Positions 14,216-22,460 of a stretch of 31,223 nt of DNA are shown piece after piece. The notes below the pieces were generated by a model that worked only from the letters and a program-made list of their open reading frames with translations, was not told the DNA's origin and searched no databases. Numbering within the stretch: the stretch's first letter is position 1; each line of letters begins with the position of its first letter. The position numbers and the translations under genes are program-made. The stretch covers positions 1-31,223 of the forward strand of contig JAVXTH010000018.1 of NCBI GenBank assembly GCA_036642795.1, given 5' to 3'. Origin of the DNA: JAVXTH01 sp036642795. GTDB lineage: Bacteria; Bacillota_I; Bacilli_A; Erysipelotrichales; Erysipelotrichaceae.

Positions 14216-16714
14216 ATGAAACAAAAAGACGTTCGCTATGTTTGTTTATTATTGGGTATTTTTGTTTTAATGATTGTTATGGCTTACCCCCAAAATAGTC
14301 TTTTTGGATCAACGATTGATTGGTCGAATCAACATGTGATATTTCCAGAATATTTCCGTGATTTATTCTATCAAAGCCATCAATTATTTCCTGACTTTGC
14401 GACACAACTAGGAGGGGGACAAAATATCTATAATTTTTCATATTATGGATTATACTCGCCAATGGTTTTAATCAGTACTTTATTACCCTCTATTTCAATG
14501 AATTTAATTCTACCCTATTTCATGATTTTCTTAATGGGTTGTAACATCGTTTTAATTTATACCTTTATGTGTCAACACAGTGAAAATAGAAATGCTTGTT
14601 TCCTCGCTTCGTTGTGTTTTATCTTTGCCACTCCCTTGTTCTTTCATACACATCGACAAATCATGTTTATCAACTATATGCCCTTTTTATTATTAGCACT
14701 ATTATCCTTACCAAAGGTTCTTAACCATAAAAAAAAGACTTTGTTTATCATCAGTATCGTCTTTATCATTTTAAGTAGTTATTACTACGCGATTAGTTGT
14801 TTGGCACTCATTTGTTTATATACTTGTTATTTACTTTATAAGCGTGATCAAAGCATCAAAGCAATCTTTAATAAAGATTTATTGAGAGTTATCTGTTGTA
14901 TCTTAATTGCGATATCCTTATGTGCTTTCTTATTATTGCCGACTGCATCAACGATGCTGGAAGGTAGAAGTAAAATGCATTCCACTTCATTCGCTACTTT
15001 ATTTTCAATTGATTTCTCATTCACAAGTTTATTATATGATCCTTATTCTTTGGGAATGAGTGCCATTGCTTTATTTGCTTTATTATGGAATCTTTTTTCT
15101 CATAAAAAAGCAAATCGTTATCTATCGATTGTTTTATTCTTAATTCTACTATTACCCTTATTGTGGTTTATCTTAAATGGTTTTCTTTATGCAAGAATGA
15201 AAATATTAATTCCTTTTTTACCTTTATTTGCTTTAATGATTTTATTCTTTTTAGAAGATATTCAATTGGTATTTCATAAAAAGAGTTATGCTATTTCAAT
15301 GTTTATCTTAATTCTTCTCGTTCTTTATTTCTCAAATAAAGATCTTCGCTACCTATTTATGATTGATTGTTTCGCTACTTTAATTATTCTTTATTTGTAT
15401 GCGAAGCAAAGTAAAACCATTTCAATCTGCTTATTTCTTTTATTATCCTTTACGATGTTGCTTTCGAATAATAAAAACGAAAATTATTATAGTCATAAGA
15501 ATTATGCCCAAATTAATGATAAGAACAAATTAGCTTTAATCAAAGAAGTAAAAAAAGCACCAGGTGACTTATATCGATTTGAAGATTTCTCTCATAATAT
15601 TATGACAAGCAATCATATTTATGATTTATCCATGTGGAAGACTTCTCAATATTCTTCCGTTAACAATCATTTATTCAATCAATTCTTTTATGATGTAATG
15701 CATAATCCAATGAGTGCTAGAAATCGGGTAACGACAACAACGACTTCTTCTGCCATTTATCAACAATTAATGGGAGCAAAATATGTAATTAGTAAATATA
15801 CCTTACCGCAAAATTATCAATTAGTTAAGAAACAAGGGGTATATCAATTAGGTGTTAATCCTAACGTATTGCCACTTGTCTATGCAAGTGATCAAAGCTT
15901 AAGTGAAACTACGTTTGATTCACTGGCATGGGGTGATCAAATGTCATCCTTAATGGATCATGTAGTCATTAAGAATGCTTTACCTACACATCATAATCAA
16001 GTAACTCCACTTCATTCAAAGTTATCTATTCTTAAAAAAAGTGTGGAACTAAATGAAATCAAAAATGGAATTAAAATCAAGGCAAAGAAAGATGGTAATT
16101 TTGTGGTTAATTTAGATCCCGTTATAAATAACAAAATCATCTTATTAAGCTTTGATGTCAATCCTTTAAAAAATGCGAAAGATAAAGATACGGTTATTTC
16201 AGTAAATGGAATTACCAATCGTTTATCAAAGACTTCTTCCATTTACCAAAATAAGAATCATAAATTCTATTACACATTAAGTGCTAACAAACATATTCCT
16301 TATTTGAAGTTCAGCTGTTCAAAAGGTGAATATACGCTTACCAACTTTGAAGCTTATGAGATTGATCCACAAACGATGATCGATTATGCCCAAAGAGTAC
16401 AGCCAATGAAATTTCAAGGTTCAACAAGTTCACTTGCCAACTTAAAAGGTTCCATTGATGTAGCGCGTGATGGTTATTTAGTAACCAGTATTCCTTATCA
16501 AAAAGGTTTTACGATTGAAATTGATCATAAAAAAGTAGCTTATGAAATTGTTAATAAAGCCTTTATTGGTTGTCCGATTAAAAAAGGTCATCATACAGTT
16601 AAGATAAGCTTTCATGCCCCTTATAAAGATATCGGTTTGAAAATCAGTGGCTTCACCTTAATTGCCTATTTATTGTTACTTATCTATGAAAGGAAGGGAA
16701 AACATGTTAGCTAA
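14216..16714 (+). CDS. yfhO: YfhO-family membrane glycosyltransferase
   Basis: 832 residues. The beginning (first membrane helix about 9-24, then FGSTIDWSNQH and TQLGGGQNIYNFSYYG) is typical of YfhO, a GT-C-fold integral membrane protein. About a dozen membrane helices fill residues 9-420, a long extracytoplasmic part follows (about 430-800), and a final helix lies at about 805-825. In Bacillus subtilis the CsbB-GtcA-YfhO set makes undecaprenyl-phosphate GlcNAc inside, flips it, and YfhO moves the sugar to lipoteichoic acid outside; this gene heads the same trio. GGAAGGAG lies seven bases before the ATG. Its stop overlaps the GtrA start. The sugar and acceptor in this organism are inferred. 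Confidence 0.9.
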   Translation: MKQKDVRYVCLLLGIFVLMIVMAYPQNSLFGSTIDWSNQHVIFPEYFRDLFYQSHQLFPDFATQLGGGQNIYNFSYYGLYSPMVLISTLLPSISMNLILPYFMIFLMGCNIVLIYTFMCQHSENRNACFLASLCFIFATPLFFHTHRQIMFINYMPFLLLALLSLPKVLNHKKKTLFIISIVFIILSSYYYAISCLALICLYTCYLLYKRDQSIKAIFNKDLLRVICCILIAISLCAFLLLPTASTMLEGRSKMHSTSFATLFSIDFSFTSLLYDPYSLGMSAIALFALLWNLFSHKKANRYLSIVLFLILLLPLLWFILNGFLYARMKILIPFLPLFALMILFFLEDIQLVFHKKSYAISMFILILLVLYFSNKDLRYLFMIDCFATLIILYLYAKQSKTISICLFLLLSFTMLLSNNKNENYYSHKNYAQINDKNKLALIKEVKKAPGDLYRFEDFSHNIMTSNHIYDLSMWKTSQYSSVNNHLFNQFFYDVMHNPMSARNRVTTTTTSSAIYQQLMGAKYVISKYTLPQNYQLVKKQGVYQLGVNPNVLPLVYASDQSLSETTFDSLAWGDQMSSLMDHVVIKNALPTHHNQVTPLHSKLSILKKSVELNEIKNGIKIKAKKDGNFVVNLDPVINNKIILLSFDVNPLKNAKDKDTVISVNGITNRLSKTSSIYQNKNHKFYYTLSANKHIPYLKFSCSKGEYTLTNFEAYEIDPQTMIDYAQRVQPMKFQGSTSSLANLKGSIDVARDGYLVTSIPYQKGFTIEIDHKKVAYEIVNKAFIGCPIKKGHHTVKISFHAPYKDIGLKISGFTLIAYLLLLIYERKGKHVS

Positions 16715-17114
16715 ACAATCTACCTTAGAAATGATTCGTTATATCCTATTAGGAATTCTTACAACCTTGGTTAATTTCATTATCTATGATATTGCGATTA
16801 CACAGTTTCATCTACATTGGAGTATTGCCAATACAATTGCTTGGCTTGTTGCCGTATTGTTTGCTTTTATAACAAATAAAACAATTGTCTTTAAACATTA
16901 TGGAGGCAATATTCTAAAAGAGATTATATCCTTTTATTCGCTTCGCTTTGTTTCTTTGTTAATTGAAAGTTTATTATTATTTATCGCAATTCAAATGATT
17001 TTAATGAATCAAAATCTATCAAAGATAATCGTTAGTATTGTGACCGTTATCTTAAATTATGTTTTATGTAAAGGCTTCATCTTTAAGGAGGAAAAAGCTT
17101 ATGAACAAAATTAG
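16704..17114 (+). CDS. GtrA/GtcA-family polyprenyl-phosphate sugar flippase
   Basis: 136 residues from the ATG at 16704, preceded by AGGAAGGG; a longer in-frame start at 16662 lies deep in the upstream gene and lacks a ribosome site. Four membrane helices (about 10-30, 38-58, 70-92, 100-122) and the pattern LLGILTTLVNFIIYD plus FITNKTIVFK are typical of GtrA. Such proteins are thought to flip undecaprenyl-phosphate-linked sugars across the membrane. It overlaps both neighbours, so the three proteins are translated as a set. Confidence 0.9.
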   Translation: MLAKQSTLEMIRYILLGILTTLVNFIIYDIAITQFHLHWSIANTIAWLVAVLFAFITNKTIVFKHYGGNILKEIISFYSLRFVSLLIESLLLFIAIQMILMNQNLSKIIVSIVTVILNYVLCKGFIFKEEKAYEQN

Positions 17115-18060
17115 TATTGTTGTACCATGTTTTAATGAAGAAGAAATGATTCCTAAATTCTATCAAGCAATTAAAGATATTTGGGTAAAGATGGAAGATG
17201 CAACTTATGAGATTATCTTTATCAATGATGGAAGTAACGATCATTCTTTATCGATTCTTAGAATGATTAATAAACGAGATCCTAATTGTACTTACTTATC
17301 CTTCTCAAGAAACTTTGGGAAAGAAGCAGCGATGTATGCTGGACTAAGTAATGCGAGCGGTAACTTTGTAGTCATTATGGATGTGGATCTTCAACATCCT
17401 CCTACCCTTCTTCCAGCTATGTATCATGCCGTTAGTAAAGAAGGTTATGATTGTGCTGGAGGTAAACGAGCCGATCGCTCTGGTGAAGGAAAACTTAGAG
17501 CAATCCTATCCAAAGCATTCTATAAAGTAATTGATTCATTAAGTGACATTGATATGAAAGATGGAGCTGGTGATTTTCGGATGATGTCTAGGCAAATGGT
17601 TGATAGTTTACTATCAATGAAAGAATACAATCGTTATTCCAAAGGCTTATTTAGTTTTGTTGGCTTTGATACAAAATGGATTGAGTTTCATAATGTGGAA
17701 CGAGTTGCTGGTGAGAGTAAATGGAACTTTGGATCCTTATTCAAATATGCAATTGATGGAATTATGTCTTTCTCCACCATCCCCCTTGTTTTAGCAAGTG
17801 TTTGTGGTGTCATCTTCTGTGTTATATCGCTCATTATGGCTGCCTACGTTGGCTTTAAGACACTTTTATTTGGTAATCCAATATCTGGTTATACCACAAT
17901 TGTTTGCGTTATGTTGATGCTGGGAGGTATCCAATTATTCTTTGTCGGAATTGTTGGCCAATACTTATCAAAAAATTATATGGAATCAAAAAATCGTCCC
18001 CTTTATATTATAAAAGAGACAAGTCTTCATCCTGTTTATGAAAAAGTTCATAATCAATAA
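17101..18060 (+). CDS. CsbB/GtrB-like polyprenyl-phosphate glycosyltransferase (GT2)
   Basis: 319 residues from the ATG at 17101, with AAGGAGG upstream; an earlier in-frame start at 17059 is inside the GtrA gene. GT2 features: VVPCFNEEE at the start, FINDGSND, MDVDLQHP (nucleotide-sugar and metal site), GAGDFRMMSR, and two C-terminal membrane helices (about 225-250 and 260-290). It loads a sugar from a UDP-sugar onto undecaprenyl phosphate on the inner face. GlcNAc is the likeliest sugar by analogy with CsbB, and glucose is possible. It is the last gene of the trio and ends at a strong bidirectional terminator. Confidence 0.92.
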   Translation: MNKISIVVPCFNEEEMIPKFYQAIKDIWVKMEDATYEIIFINDGSNDHSLSILRMINKRDPNCTYLSFSRNFGKEAAMYAGLSNASGNFVVIMDVDLQHPPTLLPAMYHAVSKEGYDCAGGKRADRSGEGKLRAILSKAFYKVIDSLSDIDMKDGAGDFRMMSRQMVDSLLSMKEYNRYSKGLFSFVGFDTKWIEFHNVERVAGESKWNFGSLFKYAIDGIMSFSTIPLVLASVCGVIFCVISLIMAAYVGFKTLLFGNPISGYTTIVCVMLMLGGIQLFFVGIVGQYLSKNYMESKNRPLYIIKETSLHPVYEKVHNQ

Positions 18061-18074
18061 AATTAAAGTATACG

Positions 18075-18101
18075 AAAAAGGAACTTTTCAGTTCCTTTTT
18101 T
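18075..18101. terminator. Bidirectional terminator between the glycosylation operon and the deacetylase gene
   Basis: An 11-bp stem AAAAAGGAACT/AGTTCCTTTTT with a four-base loop. T-runs follow on the plus strand and, through the complementary A-run, on the minus strand. It overlaps the deacetylase stop codon. Confidence 0.9.
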
Positions 18102-18783
18102 AGTCCCATTCACTTTCTAAAATCCAAGCTTCATAAGGATACATATGTTTTAGTTTCTTATCAACTTTCGCTTGGGACTTGTAGAGTTTCATCATTTTCT
18201 TTTTCATTGTGAAATCTTTTTTAGATATTTTCTTCACGTTCTTTAATTCTTTTATATGTTTCTTTTGTTTATACTCACCAAAATAATAGAACTTAGCTTT
18301 TAACTTTTGATCTTTCACAATCTTTGTAACATATTTACTTGTTCGTTTATGGTGAATATGTCCATATTCACCCTTTGGATTATGGGTTGCGATCAGTTTC
18401 CAATCTTTAAAGTTCATGATGTAGTTTAAATCTTTTTGAATGGCTTCTTCACTACTTTTCCAATCATCTCGTTGCCCTTTTACTTTATCTGGATAATTTA
18501 AGATTAGATAGGGTGTTTTAATCTTTTTCATGACCTTTACAAATTCTTTATGACGCTTGTTATTCTTACCATTGGTAATACAAACAACCAAGTATTTGTC
18601 TTTCAGTAAATGGGAAGCTCCCCAAATTGTTTCATCATCGGGATGGGCTACGATCATTAAATGATCTACATCTTTTAATTCTTCTTGATTCAATTTAATG
18701 TTAGTTTCACTTGCATAAACATCTTGAACAAAAAACATACTACAAACTAACATTACTAAAACGAATACTTTCTTTGCTTTCAT
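18100..18783 (-). CDS. Secreted PIG-L/LmbE-family deacetylase
   Basis: 227 residues. An N-terminal signal peptide (basic MKAKK, hydrophobic 6-20, probable cleavage after VYA at 24) sends it outside. The zinc motif AHPDDE is at 46-51 and the second histidine ligand is in YGHIHHKRT (about 153-161). Family members remove acetyl groups from N-acetylglucosaminyl compounds. A secreted form beside an operon that probably adds GlcNAc to a cell-surface polymer suggests that it deacetylates that GlcNAc and adds positive charge to the envelope; this is inference. The TTAAG-N5-TTAAG repeat lies upstream (18839-18853), and a TACGAT -10 fits at 18799-18804. Confidence 0.85.
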   Translation of the reverse strand: MKAKKVFVLVMLVCSMFFVQDVYASETNIKLNQEELKDVDHLMIVAHPDDETIWGASHLLKDKYLVVCITNGKNNKRHKEFVKVMKKIKTPYLILNYPDKVKGQRDDWKSSEEAIQKDLNYIMNFKDWKLIATHNPKGEYGHIHHKRTSKYVTKIVKDQKLKAKFYYFGEYKQKKHIKELKNVKKISKKDFTMKKKMMKLYKSQAKVDKKLKHMYPYEAWILESEWD

Positions 18784-18838
18784 ATTATCACCACGTTTAT
18801 CGTATCATGGTTAATTAAGATCAGAAACAAAAGAAATC

Positions 18839-18853
18839 TTAAGAAACCTTAAG
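18839..18853. promoter_or_regulatory. Direct repeat TTAAG-N5-TTAAG before the deacetylase gene
   Basis: TTAAGAAACCTTAAG, within CTTAAG-N4-CTTAAG, lies about 55 bases upstream of the predicted start of the deacetylase transcript. The 12-mer GGTTAATTAAGA at 18809-18820 is identical to one beside the GDPD site. Confidence 0.55.
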
Positions 18854-18909
18854 TACGACTAATCGTAGTATGTACGAATATATTAATATTATAAAGGCAT
18901 GGAATAAAT

Positions 18910-19209
18910 TTACTTGGTGATTTTTATCTTAAATGAATATCTTTGAAAGCCTTGTTTTGCCTTTACAAGATAGGTTCCACATTTCTTATTATTCACATTT
19001 GAATAATCAATTGTAAATTTAGAAGGTTCAATGACACCTTTAAAATAATGCTTAGCATCTTTTGTTATTTCGGTATTTATTTTATAAGTGAATACTTCTT
19101 TACGAGTGATTAAGGCAGTTCCATTTGAACCAATTAAAATGGCAACAATGGAAAAAATTACTAGAAACGTTATAAAAAAGATTGTGAGTCTACGATGTTT
19201 GTTAAACAT
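18910..19209 (-). CDS. Small membrane-anchored protein with Ig-like extracellular domain
   Basis: 99 residues. A basic start (MFNKHRR), one membrane helix (about 8-27) and an extracellular part of about 70 residues ending in FKIKITK. The outside part has the rhythm of a bacterial Ig-like domain (TIDYSNVNNKKCGTYLVKA, then a final beta strand), seen in surface proteins of gut Firmicutes, usually in tandem; here there is only one. It carries a single cysteine (C77). No sortase signal. It lies downstream of the AEC transporter gene on the same strand, separated by 34 bases. Function unknown; the fold is inferred by eye. Confidence 0.6.
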   Translation of the reverse strand: MFNKHRRLTIFFITFLVIFSIVAILIGSNGTALITRKEVFTYKINTEITKDAKHYFKGVIEPSKFTIDYSNVNNKKCGTYLVKAKQGFQRYSFKIKITK

Positions 19210-19243
19210 ATCATCATCTCCACAATCTATTTTACGCTATTTA

Positions 19244-20182
19244 TTAGAATAAATGAAACATTTTTAATACGGTTATCCACATAAATAAAGTTACAATGGA
19301 TAAAGTGGAAGTAATCACAACGATTTGTCCTGCTAATTCACTATCGCCTTTCATGCTTTCAGCCATTGTGAAAGATGATACAGCCGTCGGTGCCGCAAGT
19401 AATGTCATAATCGCTCCTAACTCCATTCCTTTAAAACCTAACATAAGTGAAATAGGAATCCAGATAAGTGGAACGATCACTAATTTACAAGCCGCTACAA
19501 TCATCAATAAATTTAGATTTGTTCCTGCTGCCTTAAAGGCAAAACCTGCTCCTAACGCAAGTAAGGCAAGCGGTGTGGCAATACCTGCTATATCTTCAAT
19601 CGTAGTAATTATGGCGGTTGGTAATTGAATATGTAGGATAATAAAGACAAAGGCAAGGAAAGAAGCGATAATTAAGGGATTCTTTAAAATATCTTTTAAG
19701 GTTCGCTTATAATTAATTTTACCTTCTTTATAGATATCTAATATAATAATTGATAATACATTAAATAATGGAACTACAAAAGCAATTAAAACAGCCGTTG
19801 TACCAGTATTTTCTTTCCCAAACAAAGCAGCCGCAATCGGTAATCCAAATAAGATATAATTACTACGAAAAATACCTTGAATAACAACTCCTTTGCGATT
19901 GGTTTGTTTTACGCATTTACTTGCGATTATACTTACAACAATAAAGGTAATAAAGACAATCGAAGTCGCATAGCCAATTAGTTTTGGTTTAAATATCTCT
20001 TCAAAATCACTTTGGTAAACATTAATAAATAGTAAAAATGGTAAGAACACTTGAAAACACAATCTGGTTAGTTGTGATATCAGTGGTTCTTTTAAGACAT
20101 GCAGCATTCGTAAAAGATAGCCTAAACTCATCATCAAACATAGAGGAAAGACTACATTAAACGCTAATACTAGCTCATTCAT
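19244..20182 (-). CDS. AEC (auxin efflux carrier) family transporter
   Basis: 312 residues, all membrane helices (about ten), with the two hydrophobic halves typical of the family: N-terminal FNVVFPLCLMMSLGYLLR and C-terminal ALGAGFAFKAA, LAAPTAVSSFTMAESM. Bacterial members export or exchange small organic anions such as malate. The ATG at 20182 overlaps the end of the VOC gene (20175), so the two are coupled, which suggests that the VOC protein acts on, or detoxifies, a compound that the carrier moves. The substrate is unknown. Confidence 0.88.
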   Translation of the reverse strand: MNELVLAFNVVFPLCLMMSLGYLLRMLHVLKEPLISQLTRLCFQVFLPFLLFINVYQSDFEEIFKPKLIGYATSIVFITFIVVSIIASKCVKQTNRKGVVIQGIFRSNYILFGLPIAAALFGKENTGTTAVLIAFVVPLFNVLSIIILDIYKEGKINYKRTLKDILKNPLIIASFLAFVFIILHIQLPTAIITTIEDIAGIATPLALLALGAGFAFKAAGTNLNLLMIVAACKLVIVPLIWIPISLMLGFKGMELGAIMTLLAAPTAVSSFTMAESMKGDSELAGQIVVITSTLSIVTLFMWITVLKMFHLF

Positions 20183-20546
20183 AATGAGCTAGTTCCACTA
20201 GATTACCATCAAAATCACGTAGGTAGATACTTGTCATTTCCCCATGTCTACCAAAACGGGTTACTGGTCCTTCTTCAATTTGATAACCTTGTTTTTCAAT
20301 CTTACTTTTTAACTCGATAATTGAATCATCTACCTCAAAACAAAAATCAGCACTTCCTCGTGTCACATGATTTGCCTTTGGTTCAAGTTCATGATTTTTA
20401 AGATGTACATTTATTTTAAAATCATTTGCGACTAAGCATTCATAGTTTCCATGATCTTCAAGTGTAAATCCTAATCCTTCATAAAACTTTGCACATGCTT
20501 TTAAATCACTTGTCGTAATCACAAAATGATCGATTTTCTTAATCAT
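20175..20546 (-). CDS. VOC-fold (glyoxalase/bleomycin resistance-like) protein
   Basis: 123 residues, one pair of beta-alpha-beta3 modules. IDHFVITTSDL starts the first with H7 as probable metal ligand. FCFEVDD opens the second, and YLRDFDGNLVELAHYE closes it with the conserved E. Members bind metals to open rings, isomerise or conjugate small electrophiles, or bind drugs. The exact reaction cannot be read from sequence. It stands 14 bases after the PEBP gene and overlaps the AEC carrier gene. Confidence 0.85.
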   Translation of the reverse strand: MIKKIDHFVITTSDLKACAKFYEGLGFTLEDHGNYECLVANDFKINVHLKNHELEPKANHVTRGSADFCFEVDDSIIELKSKIEKQGYQIEEGPVTRFGRHGEMTSIYLRDFDGNLVELAHYE

Positions 20547-20560
20547 TGTATACCTCCAAA

Positions 20561-21064
20561 CTAGCTATTATAGGTAGCTTTTAAAGTTGCTTCCATTAAA
20601 ATATGTTGATCCATTTGCTTATATAAATCATTCATTAAAAAACCTTTTTCAAGTTTCAATGTGGTATCTAATGCATAAACATGTAGTTCGTATAAATGAG
20701 GAGCATCTGGTGGCATACAGCCTCCATAATAACTTGATAACTCAAGGCTTTGATTTCCACCTTGGATTGAAACCCAACTATTCATACCTTGAACAAAATC
20801 GGTTGCGCTAATACTTTCATTTTCTAATACTTCCTTGCGGGTTAAATTAGCACCTAGCCAGTGAATCCAAACAAAGCCACCGCTCACTGGATAAGCATCT
20901 TTATCTTCTAAAACAAAAGCAAAAGAAACACTATTAGCTGGTGCATCTTCAATCTTAAATGGAATTGAATAATTCGCTACTCCATTTTCATTAAACTGCG
21001 TTCCGCGTTTTCCATATTTATCATCGAATAAACCATTCTTACATCCTGTACTTGTAATATGCAT
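20561..21064 (-). CDS. YbhB/YbcL-family (PEBP, Raf kinase inhibitor-like) protein
   Basis: 167 residues. FVLEDKDAYP, FVWIHWLGANL and YYGGCMPPDAPHLYELHVYAL are the ligand-pocket blocks of the phosphatidylethanolamine-binding protein family; the metabolic role of the bacterial members is not settled. No signal peptide, so cytoplasmic. ACGAGGAGG precedes the ATG. It has its own promoter after the HxlR gene and leads into the VOC and AEC genes. Confidence 0.9.
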   Translation of the reverse strand: MHITSTGCKNGLFDDKYGKRGTQFNENGVANYSIPFKIEDAPANSVSFAFVLEDKDAYPVSGGFVWIHWLGANLTRKEVLENESISATDFVQGMNSWVSIQGGNQSLELSSYYGGCMPPDAPHLYELHVYALDTTLKLEKGFLMNDLYKQMDQHILMEATLKATYNS

Positions 21065-21093
21065 AATATATCCTCCTCGTATAACCTAACTAG

Positions 21094-21122
21094 ATTATAA
21101 TCCAAGAATATCTACTTGTGAA
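21094..21122 (-). promoter_or_regulatory. Promoter of the PEBP-VOC-AEC operon
   Basis: On the minus strand TTCACA (21117-21122), 17 bases, TATAAT (21094-21099), about 30 bases before the PEBP start and just after the HxlR stop codon. Confidence 0.75.
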
Positions 21123-21129
21123 TTACCCA

Positions 21130-21474
21130 CTATTTTGTAGGTATCTTATTTTCATCTAATTCCATATAGTCACTACCTATTTCTTGCATAATAATTAATG
21201 CTTCAATCATTCTCTTTCCAAAATTATCGGTTAAGAAATATTCCACATGTAAAGGATATCCTTGATATACCTTTTTGCCAACAAAACCAAAGGCAATCAA
21301 TTCTTTTAAATGTTCTAATAACATTTTTTGATTAATTCCTTCAATATCTTTTTCTAATTGTGATAAAGAAGTATTACCTAATCGAAGTCTCCACAAAATA
21401 ATTGGTTTCCATTTTCCTTTAATCATATCGTGTACAAGTTCCAATGGACATGTATATTTATCTCTAGTTTTCAT
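21130..21474 (-). CDS. HxlR-family transcriptional regulator
   Basis: 114 residues of winged helix. C9 in YTCPLELV is the conserved N-terminal cysteine that in several HxlR proteins senses quinones, disulfide stress or aldehydes. WKPIILWRL, SLSQLEKDIEGINQKML and the wing YQGYPLHVEYFLT are typical. It is followed by the PEBP, VOC and AEC genes, the usual kind of target genes for this family. A large inverted repeat sits just upstream (21490-21517). The start follows AAGGGGATG. Confidence 0.92.
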   Translation of the reverse strand: MKTRDKYTCPLELVHDMIKGKWKPIILWRLRLGNTSLSQLEKDIEGINQKMLLEHLKELIAFGFVGKKVYQGYPLHVEYFLTDNFGKRMIEALIIMQEIGSDYMELDENKIPTK

Positions 21475-21489
21475 AATAAAACATCCCCT

Positions 21490-21534
21490 TGCTTATATAA
21501 ATTGAACCATATAAGCAAAAGGATGTAAAGTATA
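21490..21534 (-). promoter_or_regulatory. HxlR promoter with palindromic operator
   Basis: TATACT (reverse of 21529-21534) is the -10. Just downstream of the expected start is an inverted repeat with 9-base arms TGCTTATAT/ATATAAGCA and a 10-base gap (21490-21517), placed where a dimeric repressor would block transcription. Autoregulation by HxlR is likely. Confidence 0.6.
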
Positions 21535-21541
21535 ATAATCT

Positions 21542-22369
21542 TTAGGCAATTAGTAAGAAATAAACTAAAACAATGATTCCTAAAGCAATTCGATACCAAC
21601 CAAATATTTTAAAGTCATGTTTTTTAATATAACTCATTAAGAATTTTATTACTAGAACGGATACAACAAAGGCAACAATACAACCAAGTCCTAAAATCAT
21701 TAATTCATTAATTGAGAAAGCTAAACCAAATTTTAAGATTTTAATAAAACTTAGACCAAACATAACTGGCACCGCTAAAAAGAAAGTAAATTCAGCCGCA
21801 GCATATCTTGATACACCAATTAATAAGGCACCAATAATCGTAGCACCTGATCTTGATGTTCCTGGAATAATGGATAAGACTTGAAACAAACCAATGATCA
21901 ATGCTGTTTTATACGTAATATCCGATAATTTTTTAATCTGTGGTTTTCTTGTCTTATTTCCATTTTCTATCACAATAAATAAGATACCATAAATAATTAA
22001 CGTTGCCGCAATGACAATTGGTGTACTTAATTTAGCATCGACATAATCACCAAATAAAATAGTTACAACCGCACCTGGAATACAGGCAACCACTACTTTA
22101 AACCATAAAGAGAAGATATCTTTCTTAATTTCTACTTTATGATTACTAAAATCAAATGGCCACATCTTATGCCAGAAGATTAATACTACGGCAAGAATTG
22201 CACCTAATTGAATCACCACAAAGAACATTTCTTTAAATGCAGGCGTCATATGAATTTTTAAGAACTCATCAACAAGTAACATATGTCCCGTACTACTAAT
22301 TGGTAACCATTCTGTTACCCCTTCTACAATTCCTAGAATAATAATTTTTATCGCTTCAATAATATCCAT
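21542..22369 (-). CDS. uppP: Undecaprenyl-diphosphatase UppP (BacA)
   Basis: 275 residues from the ATG at 22369, preceded by GGAGG; a longer frame reaching 22474 runs into the next gene and has no ribosome site. The catalytic blocks EGVTEWLPISSTGH (16-29, with E16 and E20) and PGTSRSGAT (169-177, with R173) are intact, with about eight membrane helices. It removes phosphate from undecaprenyl pyrophosphate outside, recycling the lipid carrier used by peptidoglycan and by the glycosylation operon at 14-18 kb; it also confers bacitracin tolerance. Confidence 0.96.
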   Translation of the reverse strand: MDIIEAIKIIILGIVEGVTEWLPISSTGHMLLVDEFLKIHMTPAFKEMFFVVIQLGAILAVVLIFWHKMWPFDFSNHKVEIKKDIFSLWFKVVVACIPGAVVTILFGDYVDAKLSTPIVIAATLIIYGILFIVIENGNKTRKPQIKKLSDITYKTALIIGLFQVLSIIPGTSRSGATIIGALLIGVSRYAAAEFTFFLAVPVMFGLSFIKILKFGLAFSINELMILGLGCIVAFVVSVLVIKFLMSYIKKHDFKIFGWYRIALGIIVLVYFLLIA

Positions 22370-22460
22370 AAATCCTCCATCTAATTCTTCTATAAAAGTT
22401 ACTAGGTATATTATTGAACGAAACGAGTAATATATCAAGTATATTTTTCTAACAATATTG

